A stretch of DNA of 64,000 nt from JAMXLO01 sp963726125 (GCA_963726125.1 CAVSBG010000009.1:62001-126000), one strand, 5' to 3'; counted from the stretch's first letter, positions 1-10,255 are shown. The notes: a model not told the origin generated them from the letters alone. Made by a program: numbers and translations.

Positions 1-367
1 CCGCGACGCGAATGAGTTGCTTGAACGCAGCTTCGTTGATCTTCTCCCCTTCACCGATGTCGATTGCGCGCCGGGTGTTCCCTTCCAGGCTCGAATTGAA
101 CAGCTTCTTCGGGTCTTCGATGGAGGCTCCGCGCGCAAAGGTGAGCTTTACGACCTGCTTGTACGATTCCCCCGTGCAAACAATGCCGTCATGCGACCAA
201 ACGGGAACTCCCCTCCATTTCCACTCCTCCTGGATGTCGGGATCGGCATCATGGATGAGCTGACGCACACGAGCGAGGATCTCTCCTCTCCAATCCCCCA
301 ACACTTGAATGCGCTCGGTGATGTTCGCTGAAGCAGCCTTGGCATTCGGTCGACTTGTCGACTTCAT
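1..367 (-). CDS. DUF1801 (YdhG/YdeI-like) domain protein, 3' end outside window
   Basis: The reverse strand gives an open frame from ATG at 367 to the window edge, about 122 residues, starting MKSTSRPNAK. The central part reads like DUF1801: a helix around LIHDADPDIQEEWKWRG, then VPVWSHDGIVC and KQVVKLTFARGAS, then a C-terminal GNTRRAIDIGEGEKI element. The family is of unknown biochemical function and has a small alpha/beta fold. The gene follows the AHSA1 gene by 15 nt on the same strand, so the two and the ArsR gene probably form one transcript; ArsR, AHSA1 and DUF1801 genes occur together in many bacteria. The C-terminus is not visible. Confidence 0.75.
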   Translation of the reverse strand, partial: MKSTSRPNAKAASANITERIQVLGDWRGEILARVRQLIHDADPDIQEEWKWRGVPVWSHDGIVCTGESYKQVVKLTFARGASIEDPKKLFNSSLEGNTRRAIDIGEGEKINEAAFKQLIRVA

Positions 368-382
368 ATCGTCTCCGATCAG

Positions 383-796
383 TCATTGCAGCCCGGCGAC
401 AACTCGTTCCAGACCACCGATGAACTTCTGCCAACCGTAGTTCGCGCCCTGATAGTTGGCCTCTTGATCGGGACGGAAACCAGACTGCTCCATGCGCACC
501 AGCGTTCCGTCGCTCGTCGCGACCAACGTCCAAACGACAACACTCTCCAGCCCCATCGAGTTCCAGCTATAGGAGAGTGTCTTGTCGGGTTCCACGACCA
601 GGACCTCCGAATCGATCACGCCGTCCCAATTAGGCATCGGTGTGGAGCGGAACTTGAATTTATGGCCCACTTTCGGCTGGAAGTCGCTGTCCATCAGCCA
701 CTCCTTGATCAGCGCGCCTTGGGTGAGGGCACGCCAGACCTTTCCCACTGGATGAGGCAGTTCTTTTTCAATCACAAGTGAGCGCGTAGCAGTCAT
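383..796 (-). CDS. SRPBCC / AHSA1-like ligand-binding domain protein
   Basis: This 137-residue protein has the START-like helix-grip fold pattern of the Activator of Hsp90 ATPase (AHSA1) family: an N-terminal strand SLVIEKELPHPVGKVWRALT, the tryptophan-rich IKEWLMDSDFQPKVG turn, and a C-terminal helix starting GWQKFIGGLERV. Such proteins bind hydrophobic ligands in a cavity; the ligand here cannot be told. Its ATG overlaps the end of the upstream ArsR gene by 4 nt, so translation is probably coupled. ArsR-AHSA1 pairs are a common arrangement in which the regulator controls its own operon. Length is normal for a single-domain member. Confidence 0.85.
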   Translation of the reverse strand: MTATRSLVIEKELPHPVGKVWRALTQGALIKEWLMDSDFQPKVGHKFKFRSTPMPNWDGVIDSEVLVVEPDKTLSYSWNSMGLESVVVWTLVATSDGTLVRMEQSGFRPDQEANYQGANYGWQKFIGGLERVVAGLQ

Positions 797-1116
797 TGGT
801 CCATCCTTTTCAGTAAATCTTCCAGGCGGTCAAACCGATCCCGCCAAAAAGCCCCGTAAAGACCCAACCAGTCGATCAGGGGAACCAGCCCATCCGGCTC
901 GACACTGTAGTGCGTCTCGCGCCCTTGGCGTCGATCGCGTACCAGTCCGACAAGCTTGAGTGCTCCCAAATGCTTCGACACCGCCGGCTGCGAGACACCG
1001 GCGAACTCGGTCAATGCATGGACGGTTTGCTCGCCTTCGCGGCTCAGCTTCTCAAAGATCGCCCGTCGCGTCGGATCGCCGAGGGCTTTGAAGACCGAGT
1101 CGGTATTGGCTCGCAT
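793..1116 (-). CDS. ArsR-family winged-helix transcriptional repressor
   Basis: About 107 residues from ATG at 1116; an in-frame GTG at 1134 would add six. The sequence opens with the ArsR signature FKALGDPTRRAIFEKLSREG, followed by a helix-turn-helix (TEFAGVSQPAVSKHLGALK) and a wing (GLVRDRRQGRETHYSV). No paired cysteines of the metal-sensing type (CVC) are present, so this belongs to the metal-independent subgroup that typically sits beside AHSA1 genes. It overlaps the AHSA1 gene by 4 nt. A 6-bp inverted repeat lies just upstream at 1125-1142 and could be its own operator. Confidence 0.88.
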   Translation of the reverse strand: MRANTDSVFKALGDPTRRAIFEKLSREGEQTVHALTEFAGVSQPAVSKHLGALKLVGLVRDRRQGRETHYSVEPDGLVPLIDWLGLYGAFWRDRFDRLEDLLKRMDQ

Positions 1117-1124
1117 GCCCAAAG

Positions 1125-1142
1125 CATAACCCACGAGTTATG
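1125..1142. promoter_or_regulatory. candidate operator of the ArsR operon
   Basis: CATAAC and GTTATG form a perfect 6-bp inverted repeat with a 6-nt spacer immediately upstream of the ArsR start. ArsR-type repressors bind dyads of this size near their own promoters. The assignment rests on position and symmetry only. Confidence 0.35.
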
Positions 1143-1199
1143 GAATTGTCAATGTCAGACCACCGCCTTCACTGCTGCCGCAATGCTCAGGCACTGCCG

Positions 1200-3383
1200 T
1201 CAATCGCGCCCGGTCAGCGCATCCAGCAAATTCCAACGCGGCGCCCGAGGAAGCCGCGCCTTCCCTTCCATCCAGTACGCCCGTTGCGTTTCGGCAAAGC
1301 CGTTCTGCTTCTGCACATCGGTCCACTCGGCAAGATAGGCGCGCAGCTCACCCGCCCGCGGCGGCAGCATCGTCGCAATGTAAAGCGGAGCACCGGTGTC
1401 CGTCGGCACCACCGCGGTCCAGCCAGGATGCGATACCGCCCACGCGCGCGCCTGCACCAGCGTCCAGATCGCTCCATCGACCCGGCCCGCGAGATCCGGC
1501 AGCGCGCTATAGTCCGGCACCACCGTGATCGCCGCCCGAGGCAGCAGCCGGTGCGCCAGCGCCGTCATCACCGCACTATCGAACACGGCAAACCGCAGAT
1601 CGCCCCGCTCCAGCAGGGCCGCCCGGCTGGTGAACCCGGTCGCGACCGCCGACGGTACCAGCAGCGCAACCGGGCTCGACCAGTACACCGGCCCGGGCGT
1701 GAGATCCGCCAGGCGTGTCTCCGTGAGATAGATGCCGGACATCGCCAGATCGAACCGTCCAGCAGCAAGATCGTCCGCCAGCCGATCCCAGGTGAACGGC
1801 ACCAGCTCGAGCTTCACCGACAGGTCGTGCGCCAGCTTGTAGGCGAAGCTGATGTCGTAACCGACCAGCGCGCCGCTTGCATTCCGATAGCTGAACGGCA
1901 CCACATTGGGATTGTAGCCAACACGCAGCACTGCGGCCCGCTGGATGCCGAGCACCGTCGGCACCTCCGCCGCTCCGCTCGCCACACCCGCCCTGACCAC
2001 TTCGCGCTCGACCGCCACATCGAGACCGCGCGTCAGATCAGGGTCCAACGTGTGCGCCATGATCACGTCGCCTTCACTCGGTGGGAACAGCAACGGCCGC
2101 AGCACAATGGCCAGCACCACCACGACCACGACCAAGCCGAAGCCGCCGCCGATCGCGGCCACGCCGCGCGTCGGGCGCAACCGCCATTTGCCCCAATAGA
2201 TCAGCGGGACCGCGCTCGCGATGAACCCGAACGCGCTGACCGACAGCATCACCTGGCCGTACCGCGTCACCGCGGACGTCGCGATCCACAGGGCCGTGGT
2301 GTCCGTCGGCAGATGCAGCCACGACGCGAAGAACTCGACCGCGCCGATGGTGGTGCTCGGTGTGCCGACGCAGGACAGTATGGTCAGCAACGGCAGCAGC
2401 AGCTCCTGGCCGAGCGCGATCGGATGGCCCGCGCGATACGCCGCGTAGAACAGCAGCAGCAGGCAGAAATGGTTGCCGACCTGCGCCAGCACGTAGGCCA
2501 GTGACAGGCTGGCCTTGATCACGTCGTCGGTTTCCTCCCCCTCGGGACAGCCGGCCCCGGTGGCAACCACGGCCGCGGCCTTCTGGACGAACGGCAGTGA
2601 GACAACCGGCAGCGTGGTTACCAGCGCCAACACCAATCCCGGCCGCAACTCATCGATCAGCGCCCGATAGGAGGTTGGCGCCAGCGCCGTCACCGCCAGC
2701 GGCAGCAGCACGAACGCCAGCACCAGCGTGCCCGCCAGGAACAACATGTTGTACAGCACGAACCCGCCGAGCTGATCGCCGCGCAACGTCCCCGCCGTGT
2801 CCGCCAGCAGCGCGAACACCCCAAGCGGCGCTAGCTTCACGATCCAGTTCCATATCGTCAGGCTGGCGAGGCGCACGGCCTCCAGCACATCGAACAGCGT
2901 CTCGCGCTGCTTCACGCCCTGCACGGCGATACCGTAGATCACCCCGAACACCACGATCGCCGGAACGTCGTTGCTCAACAGCGCGGCGAACGGGTTGGCC
3001 GGGATCAGCAGCGCGAGCAGGCTGGTCTGCGGCCCCGTCACCTCCGGCTGGATCACCACCGGCGATGGCGTCGGCGGGATCGCCTGCCGCAGCAGCAGGA
3101 TCGTCGCGAGCGTCACACCCCAGACGAACAGATAGGCTGGCCAGCTTGCCCGCAGCAGCCGCCCCGATCGGCCAGGCGCCAGCCGCCCGAGTCCCTGCAG
3201 CAGCGAGCAGATCAGATACGGATAGATCGCGATCTCGAGCATCATCGTATACGCGGCACCAATCGGCGCGAGCGCTGCGGTCCGCTGGCCCAGCACCACG
3301 CCGGCGAGGATGCCGAGCACAGCGCCAATCAGCACCTGGGCCGGCAGCCCGAGCTTGCGCAGACCAGCTATCGCCTGGAGCAA
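1200..3383 (-). CDS. cation:dicarboxylate (DAACS) symporter fused to periplasmic solute-binding domain
   Basis: This 727-residue protein uses a TTG start at 3383. Residues 1-420 are strongly hydrophobic and resemble sodium or proton-coupled dicarboxylate/glutamate symporters: LIPANPFAALLSNDVPAIVV, an NHFCLLLLFYA helix and the TM7-type motif SCVGTPSTTIGAVEFFASW. After a last membrane segment (GGGFGLVVVVVVLAIVLRP) comes a linker and, from about residue 480 to 705, a bacterial extracellular solute-binding (SBP_bac_3) domain: LRVGYNPNVVPFSY, GALVGYDISFAYKLA, AAGRFDLAMSGIYLT, TDVQKQNGFAETQRAYW. The tethered receptor presumably sits in the periplasm and hands substrate to the carrier. The substrate is probably a small carboxylate or amino acid, by inference. 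It faces away from miaB, with the divergent gap at 3384-3644 between them. Confidence 0.85.
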   Translation of the reverse strand: MLQAIAGLRKLGLPAQVLIGAVLGILAGVVLGQRTAALAPIGAAYTMMLEIAIYPYLICSLLQGLGRLAPGRSGRLLRASWPAYLFVWGVTLATILLLRQAIPPTPSPVVIQPEVTGPQTSLLALLIPANPFAALLSNDVPAIVVFGVIYGIAVQGVKQRETLFDVLEAVRLASLTIWNWIVKLAPLGVFALLADTAGTLRGDQLGGFVLYNMLFLAGTLVLAFVLLPLAVTALAPTSYRALIDELRPGLVLALVTTLPVVSLPFVQKAAAVVATGAGCPEGEETDDVIKASLSLAYVLAQVGNHFCLLLLFYAAYRAGHPIALGQELLLPLLTILSCVGTPSTTIGAVEFFASWLHLPTDTTALWIATSAVTRYGQVMLSVSAFGFIASAVPLIYWGKWRLRPTRGVAAIGGGFGLVVVVVVLAIVLRPLLFPPSEGDVIMAHTLDPDLTRGLDVAVEREVVRAGVASGAAEVPTVLGIQRAAVLRVGYNPNVVPFSYRNASGALVGYDISFAYKLAHDLSVKLELVPFTWDRLADDLAAGRFDLAMSGIYLTETRLADLTPGPVYWSSPVALLVPSAVATGFTSRAALLERGDLRFAVFDSAVMTALAHRLLPRAAITVVPDYSALPDLAGRVDGAIWTLVQARAWAVSHPGWTAVVPTDTGAPLYIATMLPPRAGELRAYLAEWTDVQKQNGFAETQRAYWMEGKARLPRAPRWNLLDALTGRD

Positions 3384-3644
3384 ATCAGCACCAATCGAAG
3401 GTTACGCGGGCAGGATCAACGCCTCGCGCGCGAGCCGCAAGACCGTTCGCTGCTCGAGCCGCCCCACCCGCGCAGCGTGACGATTTCGCGAACCAGTTGA
3501 CAGAACGATACCAACTCCTGGCAGACTGCATTGCCCTACTGGAGACGAATCTGCGCTGTCGCGCTTGACCCACTGGACCCGGCCGACGATACCTCCCGCC
3601 CCTTGCGCCGGACTGGACCGGGCAGGCTGGGCGGAAGGCGCACG

Positions 3645-4987
3645 ATGAAGCGGCTGCACGTCATTACCTGGGGCTGCCAGATGAACGTGTATGACAGCGG
3701 CCGGATGGCCGATGTGCTGGCGCCGCTCGGGTACGCGCCCGCGGCACAGCCCGAGGGCGCCGACATGGTGATCCTCAACACCTGCCACATCCGCGACAAG
3801 GCCGCCGAGAAAGTGTTCTCCGAGCTCGGTCGCCTGCGCCGGCTGAAGGAACAGCGCGCCGCGGATGGTGGACACATGATCCTGGCCGTCGCGGGGTGCG
3901 TTGCGCAGGCCGAGGGCGAACAGATCCTCGCCCGCGCCCCCTACGTCGACATCGTGCTAGGCCCGCAGACCTATCACCGCTTGCCGGAAATGGTCGCCCG
4001 CGCCGCCCGCGCCGGCGAAACCGTGATCGAGACCGATTTCCCGGCCGAGGACAAATTCGACTTCCTGCCCGACGCGGCCGCCCCGCAGGGGATCACCGCC
4101 TTCCTCACGATCCAGGAGGGCTGCGACAAGTTCTGCAGCTTCTGCGTCGTGCCTTACACCCGCGGCGCCGAGCAAAGCCGCCCAGCCGCCGCGGTGATCG
4201 CCGAGGCACGTCGCCTGCTCGCCCAGGGCGCCCGCGAGATCACTGTGCTCGGCCAGAACGTCAACGCCTGGCACGGTGAGGCTCCCAAGGGTGGTACCTG
4301 GGGCCTTGGCCGCCTGCTGCGCGAACTGGCCGACCTCCCGGGCCTGCGACGCCTTCGCTACACCACGTCCCATCCGGGTGACATGGATGCTGACCTGATC
4401 CGTGCGCACCGCGACCTGCCGTCGCTGATGCCATTCCTGCACCTGCCCGTGCAGTCCGGCTCCGACCGCATCCTGGCGGCGATGAACCGCCGGCACACGG
4501 CCGCCGACTACCTGCGCCTGGTGGAGAAGCTGCGGGACGCCCGTCCGGACATCGCGCTCTCGTCCGACTTCATCGTCGGGCACCCTGGCGAGACCGACGC
4601 CGATTTTCGGGCCACCATGGCCCTGGTCCGCGACGTGAGCTTCGCCCAAGCCTATAGCTTCAAATACTCCGCCCGCCCCGGCACGCCCGCCGCCGGTGCC
4701 CCTGCACAACTCCCTGATCCGCTGAAGGAATCCCGCCTGGCCGAACTCCAGGCCCTGCTGCGCGCCCAGCAGTCCCAGTTCAACGCCGCCTGCGTCGGCC
4801 TGACCCTCCCCGTGCTGTTCACCAACCCTGGCCGCCATCCCGGACAGATCGCCGGCCGCTCACCATTTCTTCAGCCAGTGCATGTAACTGCACCCTCCGA
4901 CCTGATCGGCCGAGAAATAAACGTGCAGATCGCCGCCGCACTCCCTAACTCTTTGTCCGCAACCCTCACCGAGGAGAGAGCCTGCGC

Positions 4988-4991
<4 letters not shown>
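3645..4991 (+). CDS. miaB: tRNA-2-methylthio-N6-dimethylallyladenosine synthase MiaB
   Basis: This 448-residue radical SAM methylthiotransferase adds the methylthio group to i6A37 of tRNA. The N-terminal UPF0004 cluster cysteines are in WGCQMNVYDSGRM, LNTCHIRDKAAEK and AVAGCVAQAEG. The radical SAM CX3CX2C is in EGCDKFCSFCVVPYTRG, followed by GQNVNAW and SGSDRILAAMNRRHTA, which are typical of MiaB. A short TRAM domain closes the protein. I chose ATG 3645 because MKRLHVITWGCQMN matches the family start; an open extension upstream looks non-coding. The stop overlaps the phoH start by 4 nt, as in the common alphaproteobacterial miaB-phoH-ybeY-corC cluster. Confidence 0.95.
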
Positions 4992-6049
<1,058 letters not shown>

Positions 6050-6052
6050 GCC

Positions 6053-6512
6053 ATGGACCCCGGAGCAAGTAGTCGCCCCGCGCAAGCGGGGTTCCAGGAC
6101 GCAGTAAGCGTCATCGTGGCCGACCCAGCGTGGCGTCGGCTGATTGCGCGTGCCGAAATCCGTGGCCGCCCGCGCCGCCCACGCCGCCGGTGCCCGCGCC
6201 ACCATTGTGCTGGCGTCCGACCGCGCCGTCCGCCGGTTGAACGCGCGCCATCGCAACCGCAACAAGCCGACCAACGTGCTGACCTACGCCGCCCCGGCCG
6301 CCGAAATGCTGCTGGCGCTCGGCGTCATCCGGCGCGAGGCCGCCGCCGCCGGGCGCCGCCCCGCGCATCATCTGGCACACCTCGTGGTACATGGCGCCCT
6401 GCACCTCGCCGGGCACGACCACCACCATCCCGGTGACGCCCGCCGCATGGAACTCGCCGAGGCCCGCATCCTGCACCGCCTGCGCGTCCCCAACCCGTGG
6501 AAGCGCGCATGA
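6053..6512 (+). pseudogene. ybeY: rRNA maturation RNase YbeY, reading frame broken by one extra base near 6161
   Basis: YbeY is a single-strand endoribonuclease for 16S rRNA 3' processing. Its N-terminus (SVIVADPAWRRLIARAEI) is in the frame beginning at ATG 6053. The rest (VAARAAHAAGARATIVL, RNKPTNVLTY, and the zinc site HGALHLAGHDH with the H-x3-H-x5-H pattern) is one frame over and ends at 6512. Removing one C at about 6161 joins GAA ATC to GTG GCC and restores one protein of about 150 residues. All catalytic motifs are present, so the gene is probably real and the shift may be a sequence error. The usual GDI motif is replaced by EMLLAL. The stop overlaps the next gene by ATGA. Confidence 0.8.
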
Positions 6513-7409
6513 GCGGCAATCATAACGGACACGGGCGCGCCACCCTGCTCGATCGGCTGCGGCAGATGCTGGGCCGCCAGCCGGAACACTCGCTGCGCGA
6601 AGTCGATCGCCGAACTGGTGCAGGAAGCCGCCGACGAGCAGGTGGTCGCCGGCGAGCAGCCCGAACTCGACCGCCAGGAACGCGCGCTGATCGCCAATGT
6701 GCTGCGCCTGCGCGAGACTACCGCCGACGACGTGATGGTGCCGCGCGCCGACATCGTCGCCATGCGGGTCGACGTGACGCTGGAACAGGCGCTGCAGCAG
6801 ATTCGCGCCGAGGGTCACTCGCGCCTGCCGGTGTTCCGCGAGCAGCTCGATGACATCATTGGCATGGTGCACATCAAGGACGTGATCGCCTATGTCGGTC
6901 GGCCTGACGCGTTCTCGCTCGAGGCGATCCTGCGCAAGCCGCTGCTGGTGGCGCCGCAGATGCCGGTGCTCGACCTGCTGTTGCAGATGCGCCAGGCGCA
7001 CATCCACCTGGCGCTGGTGATCGACGAATACGGCGGCGTCGATGGCCTGGTGACAATCGAGGACCTGGTCGAAACCATCGTCGGCGACATCTCCGACGAG
7101 CACGACGAGGTGCAGGCCGCGATGGTGGTGGAACGCGCCGACGGCACGCTGGATGTGAACGCGCGCCTGCCGGTTGAGGAGTTCGAGCACCGCATGGGCC
7201 CGGTGCTGTCGGAGGACGAACGCGAGGCCGACATCGACACGGTTGGCGGGCTGGTATTCACGCTCGCCGGGCGGGTGCCGACCAAAGGGGAAGTAATCAG
7301 CCATCCAAGCGGCATCGAGTTCCGCGTGCTGGACGCAGACCCGCGGAGGATCAGGCGGGTACGGGTGCGTCGCGCGGCGGAGCCAACCGAGGCCGAGGCG
7401 GCGGAGTAG
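6509..7409 (+). pseudogene. HlyC/CorC family CBS-domain transporter-associated protein, frame broken by one extra base near 6605
   Basis: The protein starts MSGNHNGHGRATLLDRLRQM at ATG 6509, overlapping the ybeY stop. It then continues in the next frame from IAELVQEAADEQ at 6606 through two CBS domains (about residues 70-185: VMVPRADIVAMRVDV, SRLPVFREQLDDIIGMVHIK, LALVIDEYGGVDGLVTIEDL) and a C-terminal CorC_HlyC domain (ADIDTVGGLVFTLAGRVPTKGE). Deleting one G at about 6605 (GAA GTC g ATC GCC) restores REVIAELVQE. There is no DUF21 membrane domain, so this is the soluble CorC type linked to magnesium/cobalt handling. Lnt, often next in this cluster, does not follow. From 6618 the frame is intact and could be read from GTG. 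Confidence 0.82.
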
Positions 7410-7560
7410 CCATATCCCGCGCACTGCGGGGGTGCGGCCGGCGTCGGTAGCAGCCCACGATGCGCACAAATGCTCTGCTCGGGATGGTGTGGGCGAATCG
7501 GGACGGCGGGGCTGGCCGTTGACCGGCCCCGGGTGTCAGCGCTGCGTCATTCCGGAGGGG

Positions 7561-8367
7561 TCAGGGTGGGCCGGTGGCCAGTGCCGCGTCGAGGGCGCCG
7601 AATGGATCGACCGGTGGTTCGCCGATGAAGAAGCCCAGGACTTGGCGGACCTCATCTCGTTTCAGTCGTAACCAATCCCAGGTGCTGTCGCGCTTTTTGT
7701 GCTGCTCCTGAATGAAGGTTTGTTCGCGGTGGGTCTTCTCTCGCATCAGGGTTTCGACGCTGCCGCCGAAGTAGTGCATGAACTCGAAGAGCCCGTTCCA
7801 GAATTCGGGGGTGCAGAGGCCGGGGACGACGGCGAGGTCGCGACAGATCTCGGTGATGGTGCGGCCGACCGCGCGGCGACGCACCTGACGATCGAGATCC
7901 TGTGGTGTGGGCATGAAGAGTTCGGGATCGTCGTGGCCGGGGGGCAGCGACGGGCGTGGGGCGGCTTTGGGCCTGGCTGGCTGGTCCGCTGGTGGCTCGG
8001 GTTGGGGGGTTACTGGCGCGGGCTGTGGTTCTTCTGTGTGGGTGCGGCGGATCACGATGTCTATGTCGCGGCCGGTTGCGGCGCGCTCGAGCAGGAAGCG
8101 CTGCAGGGCGGCGGCGCGCAGGAGGCCTCGGTTGAGGTGGGCGATGATGGTGGAGAGGTTGGCGGTGCCGAAGGCGGCCGCGATGGTGGGGAATGTGGGG
8201 GCGGCGGCGCGGCGGTGGACGGTGTCGCGGAGATGGCGGCCGTAGCCGAGCAGGATGCGGACGGCGTAGAGCAGGGCGGCGATGTACTCGGGCACGGGCG
8301 CGGTCTCGCCGGGTTGATCCTGGGGCGGATCGGGAGGCGAGGCTGGACCGGATGTGTCGGCTTCCAT
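7561..8367 (-). CDS. uncharacterised protein, proline-rich middle
   Basis: I do not recognise a named domain. From ATG 8367 the protein is about 268 residues (a TTG at 8403 would add 12). Residues about 25-110 form an alanine-rich helical segment (EYIAALLYAVRILLGYGRHL, ANLSTIIAHLNRGLLRAAAL). A Pro/Gln/Ala-rich linker follows (about 115-165), then a second helical part with many charged residues (RTITEICRDLAVVPGLC, FMHYFGGSVETLMREKTHRE, QHKKRDSTWDWLRLKRDEV). No signal peptide or convincing membrane span is seen. The codon use and GC are like the neighbours, so it looks like a real gene; it ends convergently to corC. It may be a lineage-restricted family, by impression only. Confidence 0.6.
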   Translation of the reverse strand: MEADTSGPASPPDPPQDQPGETAPVPEYIAALLYAVRILLGYGRHLRDTVHRRAAAPTFPTIAAAFGTANLSTIIAHLNRGLLRAAALQRFLLERAATGRDIDIVIRRTHTEEPQPAPVTPQPEPPADQPARPKAAPRPSLPPGHDDPELFMPTPQDLDRQVRRRAVGRTITEICRDLAVVPGLCTPEFWNGLFEFMHYFGGSVETLMREKTHREQTFIQEQHKKRDSTWDWLRLKRDEVRQVLGFFIGEPPVDPFGALDAALATGPP

Positions 8368-8842
8368 ATTTGTCAATATATCTAACGTACGGAGAAGGTT
8401 CAAGGTGTTTTTTTCGCGCCTGAGGGCGCGTCATTGCGTCATGCGTACAAGACATTGCGGTGTTATGGCGCAAAGCACGGGTCTGGAATGTTTCGGCTTT
8501 GTGCCGCGGCGAACTGCAGGTTGGTGGGCTGGCGCTCCGGTTAGGATCGTTGCGGGGAGGCCCTCAGCTTGACTCCCTGAGAAGTCATCTTTGGACGATG
8601 CCGTAACGACCTAAGCGGACATTTAGCTTAACCTTCGCCACCATGCCGCAGGGTGTTGTGGATGCTGGATACCTGGGGCGCGTTCGGACCAGAGGACGAA
8701 GTGCGAAAGGCCTACGTCGCGGGAAATGCTTCTGTCCTTGAGGGAGCACGAGGTTCGTGCACCGGTGGCAGCTTGTCACTTCTGCTGATTCCACTGATAT
8801 GACCGGGTTCTGAATGTCTGGAAACTACCAATTTAAATCGCC
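8368..8842. other. intergenic, no gene recognised
   Basis: Short frames exist on both strands but show no family resemblance and no good ribosome site. The left end, upstream of the uncharacterised gene, is AT-richer than its surroundings (around 8375-8420) and may hold that gene's promoter on the minus strand. Confidence 0.5.
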
Positions 8843-9475
8843 ATGGCCCGCCGCTACGACGCTGTCCTGTTCGATCTGCTGACGGCTCTGCTGGATAGCT
8901 GGACGTTGTGGAACGCGGTCGCTGGCAGTGAGGATGCCGGCCGCCGCTGGCGAGGCGCATATCTGCGGATCACCTACGCGACAGGTCACTATCAGCGGTA
9001 CGAGGAACTGGTTGGTGAAGCCGCCGAAGCCGTCGGCCTGCCGCGCAGTTTTGCGGAGCAACTTGCGGCGCGCTACGGCGAGATCGCGCCGTGGCCCGAG
9101 GCGCACGCGGTGCTGGACTCGTTGCACCGAGCCGGCATTCCGCTCGGTGTGGTCACCAATTGTTCCGAGGCACTCGGGCGTGTCGCCGCCGAACGGGTCG
9201 GCGTTCCATTTTCTGTTGTCGTCACCGCAGAGCGCGTCGGCCACTACAAGCCCGATCCCGCGCCGTATGAGCTTGCGCTACAGGAGATCGGCGCGCCACC
9301 GGAACGCTGCCTGTTCGTGGCTGGTTCCGCCTATGACCTGTTCGGCACGGCCCGCGTCGGGCTGCCCACCTGGTGGCACGACCGTATCGGCATGGCGCTA
9401 CCGCCTGGCGCGCCGCCGCCGCTGGCACGCCATGCCACGTTGACGCCGCTCGTGGCGGACGTGCTTGGCGTATAA
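8843..9475 (+). CDS. HAD-superfamily hydrolase (haloacid dehalogenase-like)
   Basis: This 210-residue protein has the HAD motifs in order: motif I YDAVLFDLLTALLDS with the nucleophile Asp near residue 12, motif II GVVTNCSEALG near 97, motif III lysine in VGHYKPDPAPYE near 133, and motif IV CLFVAGSAYDLFGTARVG near 155. The helical cap between I and II is of type C1. Motif I has Leu-Leu-Thr where many phosphatases have xDGT, and the second Asp is replaced, so a dehalogenase or divergent phosphatase role is possible. The substrate is unknown. No strong ribosome site precedes the ATG. Confidence 0.82.
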   Translation: MARRYDAVLFDLLTALLDSWTLWNAVAGSEDAGRRWRGAYLRITYATGHYQRYEELVGEAAEAVGLPRSFAEQLAARYGEIAPWPEAHAVLDSLHRAGIPLGVVTNCSEALGRVAAERVGVPFSVVVTAERVGHYKPDPAPYELALQEIGAPPERCLFVAGSAYDLFGTARVGLPTWWHDRIGMALPPGAPPPLARHATLTPLVADVLGV

Positions 9476-9554
9476 TTCTGCGCTCACGGCCCTTCCCGAA
9501 TTCCGGTTCGTCCCCATCCTCCCAGCCACCACGATAATCATGGGGAGATTGAAC

Positions 9555-10160
9555 GTGCTGACACGCCTGTTTCCGCTGGCGCTCGCCGCCTGCCTGCTCG
9601 CCGTCACTGCCGTGGCGCAGACCGCACCACCCAGCCGCATCCGAGGCACCATCGATGCGCTGACCGGCCAGACGCTGAGCGTCACCACCCGGGATGGATC
9701 CAAGGTCGAGATCATGCTGAACGACCCACTGACCGTGTCGACGGTGAAGCCACTGACGCTCGACGACATCAAGCAGGGCACCTATGTCGGCATCGCCAGC
9801 AAGACCGGCGCGGATGGCAAGGCGGAAGCGCTCGAGGTGCTGGTGTTCCCCGAAGCGATGCGGGGGGCCGGCGAGGGGCATTACGGCTGGGACCTGCAGC
9901 CGGGCAGCATGATGACCAACGCCAACGTCAGCGCTGTGGTGGCGGGCAAGACGGGGCGCGACCTGACGCTGAGCTACAAGGATGGCACCCAGCAGATCGC
10001 TGTGCCGCCGAATACCCCTATCGTCACGATCGCGCCTGCCGCACGGTCTGATCTCAAGCCGGGCGCGGGGGTGATGTTTGGTGCGACGAAGAATGCCGAC
10101 GGCAAGTTGACCGCGAGCCGCGTCACCGTCGGCACCAACGGTGTCAATCCGCCGATGTAG
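9555..10160 (+). CDS. exported protein with repeated beta-strand (DUF5666-like) segments
   Basis: I chose GTG 9555 because GGGGAG lies 7 nt upstream; an ATG at 9540 would add five residues. Residues 1-20 (LTRLFPLALAACLLAVTAVAQ) are a signal peptide ending AVA-Q. The mature part, about 180 residues, has repeated short strands such as IRGTIDALTGQTLSVTTRDG and VSAVVAGKTGRDLTLSYKDG, with the pattern G-x-V/I-x(5)-G-x-x-L-x-V. This resembles the DUF5666 type of periplasmic OB-like domains. Function is unknown. A TATAAT hexamer at 9471-9476 could be part of its promoter but lacks a well-spaced -35. It stands between a HAD gene and an MFS gene. Confidence 0.65.
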   Translation: MLTRLFPLALAACLLAVTAVAQTAPPSRIRGTIDALTGQTLSVTTRDGSKVEIMLNDPLTVSTVKPLTLDDIKQGTYVGIASKTGADGKAEALEVLVFPEAMRGAGEGHYGWDLQPGSMMTNANVSAVVAGKTGRDLTLSYKDGTQQIAVPPNTPIVTIAPAARSDLKPGAGVMFGATKNADGKLTASRVTVGTNGVNPPM

Positions 10161-10255
10161 CGTCACCGGGCCGAACGCGCTGTTGACCCGGCGCGTTCGG
10201 CTCTGCGAGGCTTCCTCCCGCATGCCGCGCAGACGGCAGCCGGAGGAGGAAACAC

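Noticed and set aside
1140..2504. 454-codon plus-strand frame opposite the symporter fusion
   Set aside because: It is a shadow of the minus-strand coding region: Arg/His/Gln-rich, no motif, no ribosome site.
6053..6512. Programmed +1 frameshifting in ybeY and the other broken genes
   Set aside because: There is no slippery codon or stop at the shift points and no shared sequence context, and the unshifted frames continue for long distances.
6111..7469. 452-codon minus-strand frame opposite ybeY and corC
   Set aside because: The plus strand has conserved YbeY and CBS motifs; the antisense frame has none.
9440..9476. TTGACG and TATAAT as a sigma70 promoter before the exported protein gene
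   Set aside because: The spacing is 25 nt, too long for a standard promoter; only the -10-like hexamer is worth noting.
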